A DNA stretch of 64,000 nt, from positions 290,459-354,458 of the forward strand of contig NZ_VYQF01000004.1 of the NCBI RefSeq assembly GCF_008710285.1, given 5' to 3'. The position numbers and the translations under genes are program-made. Source of the DNA: Ginsengibacter hankyongi (GTDB taxonomy: Bacteria; Bacteroidota; Bacteroidia; Chitinophagales; Chitinophagaceae). Each line of letters begins with the position of its first letter. The stretch's first letter is position 1. Positions 20,401 through 28,757 of the stretch are shown one piece after another. The notes beneath the pieces are model-generated. The model did no database searches and had not been told where the DNA came from. It saw nothing but the letters and a program-made list of their open reading frames with translations.

Positions 20401-20979
20401 GCAAATTACCTTCAATCGTGTTATTTAAGAAATGAAGGCAATGGTAAATTCACCATGATTCCACTTCCAAAGGAAGCACAGGTTTCAGTTTTAAATGGAA
20501 TGGTCGCGGAAGATTTCAATGGCGATGGCAACCTGGATCTCGCTATCAATGGAAACGATTACGGTACCGAAGTTTCTACCGGCAGGTACGACGCGTTGAA
20601 CGGACTTGTGTTACTTGGAGATGGAAAGGGAAATTTTAAACCGTTATCCATTTTACAGAGCGGAATTTATATCCCGGGAAACGGTAAAGCATTGGTTAAA
20701 TTATTAGATAACAAAGGCGATTTGATGTTAGCTGCCAGTCAAAATAAAGATGCATTGAAAGTATTTAAACTCAAACGGGAAGCAAACCATATAGCCATAC
20801 TTCCCGATGATATAAATGCCATCATTACTTATAAAGATGGTACTATACAAAAGCAGGAATTTTATTATGGATCTTCCTTTTTATCCCAATCTGCAAGATT
20901 TTTAATTACGAACTCGCTAATGAGCAGTGTGGCTATTAAAAATAACTCTGGTGTAATAAGAACTATTACCCTTAAGTAG
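17404..20979 (+). CDS. FG-GAP/VCBS-repeat lipoprotein with ASPIC/UnbV domain 1
   Basis: A 1191-residue lipoprotein (LLDAC, Cys19). It is built of FG-GAP/VCBS beta-propeller repeats carrying many calcium-type loops, for example DFNNDGLQDIYFG, DINNDGLMDIYI, DYDNDGDLDMYL, DFDNDGYRDLIV, with an ASPIC/UnbV domain in the middle (about 518-603; INGIGASVTIFYDNG, HFGLGKIKVVDSV). A second set of repeats follows to about residue 1060. Proteins of this class are common beside SusC/D pairs and are thought to bind surface glycans or partner proteins; no catalytic motif is visible. It starts 92 bp after SusD across a terminator, so it probably has its own promoter. A paralogue with the same architecture lies at 28758-32060. 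Confidence 0.9.
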   Translation: MNFSKLIFVGFLFLLLDACNSKQTLFQQISSSHSGITFNNKITENDSINPMDVVNIYNGGGIGIGDFNNDGLQDIYFGGNMVPGKLYLNKGNFKFEDITDIAGVGGMGRWERGISVIDINNDGLMDIYICNTIDKDSIKRRNILYINQGLDKDGIPHFKDMAAEYGLDIHVQSTMASFFDYDNDGDLDMYLTVNEASNASNPSVFRERHAVNTVPSRGRLFRNDMDPLLKHPVFHDVSDEAGITADGFGHAATICDINNDGWKDIYISDDFISNNLLYINNHNGTFTERAKEYFKHTSFNSMGQDVVDINNDGRPDVVELDMNPEDNYRKKMMSGANNTFTYQSFDQFGYQYQYVRNTLQINQGPIIGANDTIGRPAFSDIGFMAGISQTDWSWCPLVTDFDNDGYRDLIVTNGFPRDVSDHDFIAYRKQAGGTESTMSLLNQIPQVKIHNYAFHNQGDLTFRDVTSQWGLTVPTFSSGAAYADFDNDGAMDMVISNINDEALLYRNTLHDKDSLNTNFLQIKFHGDKQNINGIGASVTIFYDNGKLQVYDNNPYRGYISTDEDVAHFGLGKIKVVDSVIIKWGNGKTQTLRNIKVNQVVTADIRNAAESHSAPQPITDTTSLFTDVTGSEGINFKHKDIDNFIDFNIQIILPHKFTEYCPAIATADLDGNGLDDMVVGGNTFNPAQVFYQQADGKFIQRKLDSSKIDVTNQNADEGILIFDANGDGRQDVYVSSGGYKNDPNSKYYQDRLYINEGKGNFALDSAALPQNFTSKLCVRAFDYNKDGKLDLFVSGRVDPWNYPKPVGSFIFRNDTKNGIARFTDVTNEVAPALKNIGMVCDALFTDFDNDGQTDLILAGEWMPITFLKNGNGQFRKVHTGVDSFYGWWNTIVAGDFRHTGRMDYIVGNLGLNTILQASDSFPVYMTAKDFDNNGSEDPILSLYLPDKNGVKKEFPLFSRDDIMTQLPGLKKKFDDYKSFANASMDDIFSPRQRQGALRLKANYLQSCYLRNEGNGKFTMIPLPKEAQVSVLNGMVAEDFNGDGNLDLAINGNDYGTEVSTGRYDALNGLVLLGDGKGNFKPLSILQSGIYIPGNGKALVKLLDNKGDLMLAASQNKDALKVFKLKREANHIAILPDDINAIITYKDGTIQKQEFYYGSSFLSQSARFLITNSLMSSVAIKNNSGVIRTITLK

Positions 20980-21416
20980 ATTGACAGGTTTCCTCAGACA
21001 CATACATGCTTTCGCCAAATAATATGCGGCAGTTTACCGTATCAGATGTGTTTGAAAAAAAACATGTTATCGTTCAAAAGGATCCTAGACAGTTTTGGGG
21101 CTATTTTTAAAAAGTGAGTTACAAGATAATCATTGAATACTGTTACAAGATTACAATCCATTTTTTAAAATTCATATGGTTTTCTGGCGAAGCTTTTTGA
21201 AAGCATTTTCAATTCTAAAGAAACCCTCTCTTGGTGAGTTGACAGTCTTTAAATATCTACCCAGATAAAATATCATTGCCTTTGGATAAAAAAATATTTT
21301 CTAAGAAAATGTTAATAGTATGCATCAAAATCCTACTTTTATGTGTCCTTTATACATATTGTCCTCCTCGTATGTAAACGAGAATTAATTTTTAACCACT
21401 TTATTGATTGCAAATT
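20980..21416 (+). other. Intergenic region (437 bp) upstream of SusC 2
   Basis: No coding frame is supported. It should hold the promoter of the second SusC/D operon. TACTTTTA near 21333 is one base from the Bacteroidota -7 consensus, but the -33 element is not clear. No strong hairpin was seen after the VCBS stop. Confidence 0.4.
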
Positions 21417-24400
21417 ATGAGTATCAAGACCTTTCACCAGGGTAAAAAAATTTCAACTTATTTTTTATCTCTTATTTTCCTGACTGCGTCATTTATCCCT
21501 TCACTCGTTTTTGCACAAGCAAAAACTGTTACGGGTAAAATAACGGGTAGCGATGGAGCGCCGATAGAAGGTGTCTCCGTTCAACAAAAAGGCGAAAAAA
21601 CCGGAACAGCAACTGATGCCGGCGGTAATTTCTCTTTAAGTGTTACAAATCCAAATGCATCCCTGGTGGTGTCATCTTTGGGATACGAAACGCAGACCAT
21701 TGCTCTAAGCGGCCGGTCTAATATTTCGGTAACCCTTGTAGGTGCAGCTGCAAAGGAACTGGAGCAGGTTGTGGTGATTGGTTATGGAACGGCCAGCAAG
21801 CGGGATCTGACTGGTTCAATTGTAACAGTATCAGGAAAGGAAGTTGCTGATAAGCCAAATACAAATCCGATAGCTTCATTGCAAAGCAAAGTTGCAGGAC
21901 TTTCTGTAGTTAATAATGGGACGCCAGGTGCAGCACCTGATATTCGAATAAGGGGTACCGTGAGTATAGGACAAGTGCATCCTCTTTATGTTGTAGATGG
22001 CGTTTTTGAAGATAATATTGATTACATAAATCCTTATGATATTGAGTCCATCGAAGTTTTAAAAGATCCTTCCTCGCTGGCAATCTTCGGTGTTAAAGGT
22101 GCTACGGGAGTTATAGCGATAACCACTAAAAGAGCCAAAGCAGGACAAACTGTAGTCAATTTTAATACTTTTTACGGCTTTAAGACTTTAACGGATAAAA
22201 TAAAAATGGCAAACGCTTCTCAATTTAAAACGCTTTTTGATGAAGAGAACGCCAATAATACTATTTCAAACCCAATTGATCCAAGCCTTACTGCTAACAC
22301 TGATTGGATAAATGCTGTAATAAGGACCGCAAACACCTCTACCAGTAATTTAAGTATTTCGGGAAGTACTGAAAAAAATAAATTTTACCTGGGATTAGGC
22401 TACACTCATGACGAGGGTCTTATAAAACACGAGCAACTGGAAAGGATGCAATTTAATTTTAGTGATGAAGTGAAATTAAATAAATCTATAAAAGTAGGTA
22501 TTAACCTTAATGGCTCAAGACAGCACAATCCTTATGACGCCACCTCCATTTTGGATGAGGCGAGAAAGTTAATACCCCTTGTGCCAGGCGGAACAAAACC
22601 ATTTCGCGTGCAAAATCCTTACGGCACCGATAGTATGAATGTTAACCTTTATTCAGATGTAATTGGCGCCCTGCAAAGTGCTGGTATCGTAAATCCACTA
22701 CTTGAACTGGAAAATACCTGGAATAAAACGATTGGTATTGAATACAGAACAGTAGGAAGTGTGTATGGTGAAGTAAACTTCCTAAAATACTTTACTTTCA
22801 GATCGACCTTTTATGCGGATATGAGTAATATTAATACGAGGAATTATAGCCCTCTATATGACGCTTATAACCCCGTAACTAATGTTCCCTTTGGTTATAC
22901 ATTTACTACAAGTTTACATGAAGACGATAATACTTACCGCAAATTTCAAGGCGACCATATTCTCACATTCAAGAAAAGTTTTGGAGATCATAATCTAACA
23001 GTGACTGCTGGTTTTACAACATATTATTTCGGCAATTTTGACAGAAAGGTGTTAGTGAAACAAGGCACTACTGCAACAGATTTACCCATTCCGAATGACC
23101 CAAGGTTTTGGTATGTTAACTCAGGATTTGGCGTTGTTGATCCGACCATTGACCCCGGTAAGACATACTCTGCGCAAAATGAATATACTACTGCTTCTGG
23201 TTTAGGAAGGATATTATATAATTACAAGGGAAAATATTTCCTGAATGCCTCATTACGTAATGATGCATCTTCTCAAATTCCTACCAAAAACCGTAATCAG
23301 CAATTCTGGGCATTGGGGGGAGCTTGGGAACTTTCAAAAGAGAATTTTATGTCCAATCAACACATATTTGACAATTTAAAACTTAAGGGTTCAATAGGTG
23401 TTTTGGGAAATCAAAGTGCATCTTATTTAGATGGTACTCCTATTAATTATCCTTTTTATCCCAACCTTAATACGGGTGTAAATGCTGTATTTGGAACAAA
23501 TATTTATGCCGCGTCTACACCTGCTTATGTTGCGAATCCCAATCTGAAATGGGAAACAATAGAGGCCCAGGAAGTAGGTATTGAACTGAGCGCATTTCAA
23601 AATCGTTTGCATTTTGAAGGCAATTATTTTAATAAGAAAACAAAAGATTTAATGACTTATGTTGACAGGTCGACAGTTGGTCAACCTAATGAATTAATTA
23701 ACGGCGGAAGTATTAAAAACTGGGGTGAAGAATTTTCTGCCACATGGAATCAAAATATAAATAAGGATTTTACAGTTAGCGTTGGGGGTAATATCACCTT
23801 CCTTAAAAATAAAGTGCTGAGTTTAAGTCCTGATATACCAACGGGGGTATTACAGGTAGTTAGGGAAAATAACGGCGAAGCCATAAGTAGAACTGAACCT
23901 GGCCATCCGATAGGTTCTTTTTATGGTTATGTTGTCACTGGTGTTTTTCAAACCCAGGCACAGATTAACAAATCGCCCAGCCAGGCCAATCTTGGCGGTA
24001 ATATCATCAGGCCGGGCGACCTGATGTTTAAAGATTTGAATGGCGATAATGTAATTGATTCAAAGGACAGAACTTTTATAGGGAATCCTACTCCCGATTT
24101 TACGTATGGAGGAAACATAACATTGAACTACAAAGGATTTAACCTCAGTGTTGATGTGGGTGGAGTTTATGGCAACGAGATTTATAGGGTTTGGGGATCT
24201 TTAGAATCACCCTTCCAACGAGTTAATTATCCTGAATTTAAAATAAATCGCTGGCACGGACCAGGAACTTCCAATTGGGATCCTCTTTTGAGCCAGGCTG
24301 ACAGAAGCAATTATATTGGCTCAACATATAATATTGAAGACGGAAGTTATTTTAGAATACGAAATATTCAATTGGGTTACAATTTCCCTGGTGATCTGAT

Positions 24401-24578
24401 ATCAAAATTGAAATTAAAGAATCTACGCTTATTCGTAAATACACAGAATCCAAAAACATGGAAAAATAATTTGGGCTACACCGCGGAATTTGGTGGCAAT
24501 GCAACTGCTTTTGGATATGACGCAGCGGGCGGGGCTATACCAATCGTGACAACCTTTGGATTAAATGTAACGTTTTAA
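21417..24578 (+). CDS. SusC/RagA-family TonB-linked outer-membrane transporter 2
   Basis: Second SusC-type importer, 1053 residues from the ATG at 21417 (MSIKTFHQGKKISTYFLSL), preferred over the TTG three codons upstream because it opens directly into a signal peptide ending LVFAQ. It carries the carboxypeptidase-like sandwich (KTVTGKITGSDGAPIEGVSV), the SusC hallmark EQVVVIGYGTASKRDLTGSI, the plug (RIRGTVSIGQVHPLYVVDGV, SIEVLKDPSSLAIFGVKGAT) and a barrel ending LNVTF. Clearly diverged from SusC 1, so a different ligand or chain length is likely. SusD follows after 20 bp. Confidence 0.97.
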   Translation: MSIKTFHQGKKISTYFLSLIFLTASFIPSLVFAQAKTVTGKITGSDGAPIEGVSVQQKGEKTGTATDAGGNFSLSVTNPNASLVVSSLGYETQTIALSGRSNISVTLVGAAAKELEQVVVIGYGTASKRDLTGSIVTVSGKEVADKPNTNPIASLQSKVAGLSVVNNGTPGAAPDIRIRGTVSIGQVHPLYVVDGVFEDNIDYINPYDIESIEVLKDPSSLAIFGVKGATGVIAITTKRAKAGQTVVNFNTFYGFKTLTDKIKMANASQFKTLFDEENANNTISNPIDPSLTANTDWINAVIRTANTSTSNLSISGSTEKNKFYLGLGYTHDEGLIKHEQLERMQFNFSDEVKLNKSIKVGINLNGSRQHNPYDATSILDEARKLIPLVPGGTKPFRVQNPYGTDSMNVNLYSDVIGALQSAGIVNPLLELENTWNKTIGIEYRTVGSVYGEVNFLKYFTFRSTFYADMSNINTRNYSPLYDAYNPVTNVPFGYTFTTSLHEDDNTYRKFQGDHILTFKKSFGDHNLTVTAGFTTYYFGNFDRKVLVKQGTTATDLPIPNDPRFWYVNSGFGVVDPTIDPGKTYSAQNEYTTASGLGRILYNYKGKYFLNASLRNDASSQIPTKNRNQQFWALGGAWELSKENFMSNQHIFDNLKLKGSIGVLGNQSASYLDGTPINYPFYPNLNTGVNAVFGTNIYAASTPAYVANPNLKWETIEAQEVGIELSAFQNRLHFEGNYFNKKTKDLMTYVDRSTVGQPNELINGGSIKNWGEEFSATWNQNINKDFTVSVGGNITFLKNKVLSLSPDIPTGVLQVVRENNGEAISRTEPGHPIGSFYGYVVTGVFQTQAQINKSPSQANLGGNIIRPGDLMFKDLNGDNVIDSKDRTFIGNPTPDFTYGGNITLNYKGFNLSVDVGGVYGNEIYRVWGSLESPFQRVNYPEFKINRWHGPGTSNWDPLLSQADRSNYIGSTYNIEDGSYFRIRNIQLGYNFPGDLISKLKLKNLRLFVNTQNPKTWKNNLGYTAEFGGNATAFGYDAAGGAIPIVTTFGLNVTF

Positions 24579-24598
24579 ATTATTAATACTACTTCTTT

Positions 24599-26173
24599 AT
24601 GAAAAAAATAAAATACGCGAGTTTATTTTTGCTCATCGGGGCACCAACGCTTTTAATGGTTTCTGGTTGCAAGAAATTTCTTGATCGCAAACCGTTGACC
24701 GCAACCTTTGATGATCTACACCAGGGAGGTCTAGAAACCCAGGTTTTTGGATTATATAGTACCTTACGCGGCTCTGCCGGTTTTTCTACTTTACCGTGGC
24801 TCGATTTTAACAGTATTCGGGACGACGACGCTGAAAAAGGCAGTAATCTTTCTGACGGAGCCGAGATCAACACCGAATTTGAGACGTTTCAATACACAAA
24901 AGATGACTGGGCTACCGATACTTATTGGAATGATCACTTTTATATGATAGGTCTAACCAACAAAATACTGCATGATGCAGATTCATTAAAGTTGACTGAC
25001 GCGGCGTCTCTTAGAAATGTAGGAGAGGCCCGCTTCTTTCGTGCATATTCCTTTTTTGAATTGGTTAAAGCTTACGGCCCGGTGCCATTGCTAAATTTTT
25101 ATTCTGCAAATGCCGCTGACAATATTAAGCCTAAAGCTCCGATTGCTGATATCTATGCACAAATTGACTCTGATTTGAATATCGCTTCTCAATATCTTCC
25201 TTTAAACTGGGAAGTAGCAGGCACTAATAGGTATCCTGGCCGGGTAACCAGCGGGGCTGCAAAATCATTATGGGCTCAGTCGTTTGCATTCAGGCCATTG
25301 TCTTTAAGTCCAAATAAATGGGATTCAGTTAAAAAATATTGCCTTGAGGTAACTCAATCAGGGCAATACTCACTAATTCCTGACTTTCAGGATATCTGGA
25401 AAGACGGTTTGAATGGGGCAGGAAAAAACGGCCACGAATCGATATTTGAAATGCAGGCCACCATCGGTGCCAATGGAACCAATAACTTTGGTAGTGCATG
25501 GGCGACCAGTCAAAATGTGAGAAAAGATGATGCCGGACATCCGTGGAATTTGGGCTGGGGCTGGAATACACCAACCCAGCACCTCGTGGATGCATGGGAT
25601 CCCACCGATCCACGAAAGAATAAAACTATCCTTTTTTCGGGACAGTCTGATGGAGGGCCCGCTGAAGGCGGCTACGGAGCTACAGTTCCTCCATATGGGC
25701 CAAGCGAAAAAGGCGATTCGATACCAAGAAAATATTGGAACAAAAAAGTATATTCTGACCCTCAAATGCGGCAATTTACAGGCTCGCCTCACGGTGCTGA
25801 CTGGATAAATCATAGAATTATCCGCTATGCTGATGTGTTATTATTACTTGCGGAAGCTTCTAATGAATTAGGGGATGGCGCCACCGCTGAAGCAAGACTC
25901 GAAGAGGTAAGGGCAAGAGCAAGGGGAGGGGATAATACAGTATTGCCTCATATAGCCTTTGCCAGCCAATCGCAGATGCGTACAGCTATTAAAAATGAAC
26001 GAAGGTGGGAATTTGCTATGGAAGGTTACCGTTTTTATGATTTGGTGAGATGGGGCGACGCTCAGGCTGTATTGGGATCATTAGGTTACCAGCCTCGAAA
26101 TGCTTTATATCCAATTCCTCAACCGGCCATCGATTTATCAGGGGGAGTTTTAGTGCAGAATCCTGATTATTAA
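24599..26173 (+). CDS. SusD/RagB-family glycan-binding lipoprotein 2
   Basis: A 524-residue surface lipoprotein partner of SusC 2 (lipobox MVSGC, Cys24; then KKFLDRKPL, the usual SusD opening). TPR-like helices (GEARFFRAYSFFELVKAYGP) and the C-terminal SusD region (RYADVLLLLAEASNELG, RRWEFAMEGYRFYDLVRWGD, ALYPIPQPAIDLSGG, ending QNPDY) are all in place. The 20-bp spacing from SusC and 56-bp spacing to the LamG lipoprotein suggest one transcript ending at the hairpin at 27162. Confidence 0.96.
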   Translation: MKKIKYASLFLLIGAPTLLMVSGCKKFLDRKPLTATFDDLHQGGLETQVFGLYSTLRGSAGFSTLPWLDFNSIRDDDAEKGSNLSDGAEINTEFETFQYTKDDWATDTYWNDHFYMIGLTNKILHDADSLKLTDAASLRNVGEARFFRAYSFFELVKAYGPVPLLNFYSANAADNIKPKAPIADIYAQIDSDLNIASQYLPLNWEVAGTNRYPGRVTSGAAKSLWAQSFAFRPLSLSPNKWDSVKKYCLEVTQSGQYSLIPDFQDIWKDGLNGAGKNGHESIFEMQATIGANGTNNFGSAWATSQNVRKDDAGHPWNLGWGWNTPTQHLVDAWDPTDPRKNKTILFSGQSDGGPAEGGYGATVPPYGPSEKGDSIPRKYWNKKVYSDPQMRQFTGSPHGADWINHRIIRYADVLLLLAEASNELGDGATAEARLEEVRARARGGDNTVLPHIAFASQSQMRTAIKNERRWEFAMEGYRFYDLVRWGDAQAVLGSLGYQPRNALYPIPQPAIDLSGGVLVQNPDY

Positions 26174-26229
26174 TTAATACATCTGTTGTTTGCCTAGTTT
26201 AATTTAGTGTATACTATAAAATATTAACC

Positions 26230-27144
26230 ATGAATTTTAAAAATAAATTTTTCAGGATCACTACGTTGATTTTGACATTATGTATTATAATAACGAGTTG
26301 CCAGAAACTAACCAGGCCTGCCTTGGGAAATTATCCAAAGGATCCTCCAACTCCTCCATATAATCCTCTAAAAAGCTCGTTTTCATTCGAAAACAATACT
26401 ACCGATGATGGTGAAAACAAATTAACTTCCACTTCTTCAAATGTTTCTTATGTGGCGGGAATAAAGGGACAAGCTTTAAAGATTGGGTCATTGGGATATC
26501 TTGTTTTTCCGCTGAAAGATACAAATACCGACGTAAATGGATTCGTAAATATTCCTGTGGACACCATCAAAAATTTGGGAAGTTTTACTTTGGCTTTTTG
26601 GATAAATGGGTTAGGTGATGTCGCAGGCGGTGGGCCGATACAGACAGGCGCTCAGGGTATATTCGCAATATCTGAAAGCACTCAATTTTGGGGAAATCTT
26701 GAAATATTCTTAGAAAACTACAAAGATGCGGCTGATCCTAATGCAGTATGGCTGAAAATACATATGTTCAACGCAAATGATGCTGCTAACTCGGAACAAT
26801 GGATTGCGGATGATAATACTAAACTGAAGAATGTATTAAATAAATGGACTCATATTGCTTTAACTTACGATGCTTCTACATCCGCTTTCAATTTGTATAA
26901 AGATGGTGCTGTGACGGCAGTTAATAATAAAATACTGGATGCTGGAAACTACGGAAAAATAAAATTTAATAATGTTACCGGCATGGTAATTGGAAGTTAT
27001 GCTTTCCAGACCAAACCCAGTTTGACCAATCATGGCCCGGAAAGTTGGGCTCAGTCATTTAACGGCGCTATAGATCAATTTCATCTTTACAATAAAGCGA
27101 TGAGCGCTGCTGAAATAAACGATCTTTATACATCGAAACAATAA
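26230..27144 (+). CDS. LamG/concanavalin-fold lipoprotein, probable surface glycan-binding protein
   Basis: A 304-residue lipoprotein (IITSC, Cys24) with a proline-rich linker (PKDPPTPPYNP) and a single LamG-type jelly-roll domain from about residue 48: SFSFENNTTDDGENKL, GSFTLAFWINGLGD, WTHIALTYDASTSAFNLYKDG, and SFNGAIDQFHLYNKAMSAAEI near the C-terminus. No catalytic residues of GH16-like enzymes are seen. Being third in the SusC2-SusD2 operon, it takes the usual place of an accessory surface glycan-binding protein. Binding specificity is not predictable. Confidence 0.85.
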   Translation: MNFKNKFFRITTLILTLCIIITSCQKLTRPALGNYPKDPPTPPYNPLKSSFSFENNTTDDGENKLTSTSSNVSYVAGIKGQALKIGSLGYLVFPLKDTNTDVNGFVNIPVDTIKNLGSFTLAFWINGLGDVAGGGPIQTGAQGIFAISESTQFWGNLEIFLENYKDAADPNAVWLKIHMFNANDAANSEQWIADDNTKLKNVLNKWTHIALTYDASTSAFNLYKDGAVTAVNNKILDAGNYGKIKFNNVTGMVIGSYAFQTKPSLTNHGPESWAQSFNGAIDQFHLYNKAMSAAEINDLYTSKQ

Positions 27145-27161
27145 CTCTTAAAAACTTTTGC

Positions 27162-27199
27162 AAAAAGAGAGCTGCAATTATTTGAAGCTCTCTTTTTTT
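27162..27199 (+). terminator. Rho-independent terminator after the SusC2/D2/LamG operon
   Basis: AAAAGAGAGCT (27163-27173) pairs perfectly with AGCTCTCTTTT (from 27186), followed by more T's, 18 bases after the LamG stop. Confidence 0.88.
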
Positions 27200-27362
27200 A
27201 TTGGCTGAATGGAACTTTATTCCGTGAATGAAAAGATAAGAACTCAATTGAGAGGCCTCGAGAATGCTTACCAATTGGATAATTAGAGTATGCGCAGCGT
27301 ATGAAATTAGGAATGCTTACACAATCGAATAACACTTTGTATTTCGTTTCTCCAACCCTAAG

Positions 27363-28625
27363 TCATTTATGTTTTTGCATAAATCGTTTTGTTTCTTCCG
27401 GGTAAACTTTTATCAGGTGTGTATGTATCAAAGCGGCAGTCGGCTCGATATGGCCGGGAAGCAAAAGAGCGACTGACATGGATGGTTGTTTGGGCATGTG
27501 GCAATCAATACAATTTGATTTGATGGATGAAACTGTTGCCGGATCAATCTTGCAAAAAGTTCCGTGTTCTTTATTATGGCACGTCATGCAACGCTGCGAA
27601 AATAATTCAGTTTGGACCCTTTCGTTTTCATGCGTATTATGACAGGTAATGCAAGTCATGGTGGTACTCAGCCTGAAACATTTACTTTCTTTCATTAAGC
27701 CAAGTTGGTTACCATGAACATCAATTTCTTTCGTTGTGGGTCCCGCGGTACTTGGTACAAAATATTTGGAGAGTGTATCACCCGCAATAAATTCAAAAGA
27801 TGGTGTTGTTTTTTGCAACCTTCCTCCATGGCACAAGCCACATAAGTCAAGACTTTGCTGCCTCGAAAACTTCGATGGATTAATAATATATCTTCCTACC
27901 TGATCTTTGGGATTTTGCGTTTGGTATTCCACGTGCTTCGCAGACGGGCCATGGCATTTTTCGCATTGTACGCCATATAAAATTTCATTGTGATCATATT
28001 CTTCAGGCTCTTTACCTGGAGGCGAAGTAACATTAAAATAAGTACTGTGGCATTCAAGGCAACGTGATGTAACAGGGCGGTTATAAACGACTTTTCCGGG
28101 ATCATAGCCGGGGCTATTAGCCCATTCATTGGCAGCCGTCAAAAAAGAAATCGGCAGTTGAAAAAGCTCGTTCTTATACCAGGATAAATAAGTTTGACCT
28201 TTAGCGCCAGAACCCGTAACGATGTCAAATCGCTTTGCAATTTTTTCTACACCACGTTGCCAGGCAACCTGGAACAAACCACTATCTCTTTTTTCCATGC
28301 TTACGTAAAGGTGGTCGTTAAAGGGAAATATATTTCTTCCCTTTTCAAAACTGCCTTTTATATACTTTTCTAAAGCCGGTTGAGACGTTAAAAAATGACT
28401 CGTATGAATAAAACTTTCATAAATATTTTTATGGCACTTAATACACGTGGCTTCGCCCGCAAACTGTTTAAAATTTACTTTTCGCTGGTAAGATGTTGCA
28501 GCATTCTTCTTCGCGATATCATTATTTTTTTTCCCATTATTAATACATTGAATAAGGAGGACGAAGCAGGAAAAAATAAGAAGCAATACAACTACTGATC
28601 GCCTGAAGTTTATAAAAGCTTTCAT
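27363..28625 (-). CDS. Seven-heme c-type cytochrome, probable lipoprotein
   Basis: A 420-residue exported protein with seven CxxCH heme sites: CIKCH (61-65), then CLECH, CEKCH, CGLCH, CITCH, CMTCH and CIDCH. The N-terminus is a hydrophobic helix with cysteines at 20 (IFSC) and 27 (LIQC), either of which could be lipidated. The spacing and the HNTHE and CIDCHMPKQ segments recall the cytochrome c554/NrfA-like multiheme superfamily. No catalytic CxxCK is present, so nitrite reductase activity is not supported; an electron-transfer or oxidoreductase role in the periplasm or at the cell surface is inferred. It is divergent from the second VCBS lipoprotein with 132 bp between the start codons. Confidence 0.92.
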   Translation of the reverse strand: MKAFINFRRSVVVLLLIFSCFVLLIQCINNGKKNNDIAKKNAATSYQRKVNFKQFAGEATCIKCHKNIYESFIHTSHFLTSQPALEKYIKGSFEKGRNIFPFNDHLYVSMEKRDSGLFQVAWQRGVEKIAKRFDIVTGSGAKGQTYLSWYKNELFQLPISFLTAANEWANSPGYDPGKVVYNRPVTSRCLECHSTYFNVTSPPGKEPEEYDHNEILYGVQCEKCHGPSAKHVEYQTQNPKDQVGRYIINPSKFSRQQSLDLCGLCHGGRLQKTTPSFEFIAGDTLSKYFVPSTAGPTTKEIDVHGNQLGLMKESKCFRLSTTMTCITCHNTHENERVQTELFSQRCMTCHNKEHGTFCKIDPATVSSIKSNCIDCHMPKQPSMSVALLLPGHIEPTAALIHTHLIKVYPEETKRFMQKHK

Positions 28626-28757
28626 GAAAATTTATGCGATTATCAATGTAAAAGTTGCAAGCTAATCTTTAATAATCCACGCTCCAAAAGCAGAATTATG
28701 CATGCAAATAACCTGTATATTTACACCATAAAATTACTACTAATAAACTTCTCAATT

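Noticed and set aside
25373..25813. 146-codon minus-strand frame inside SusD 2
   Set aside because: Antisense shadow of a conserved gene; no recognisable domain.
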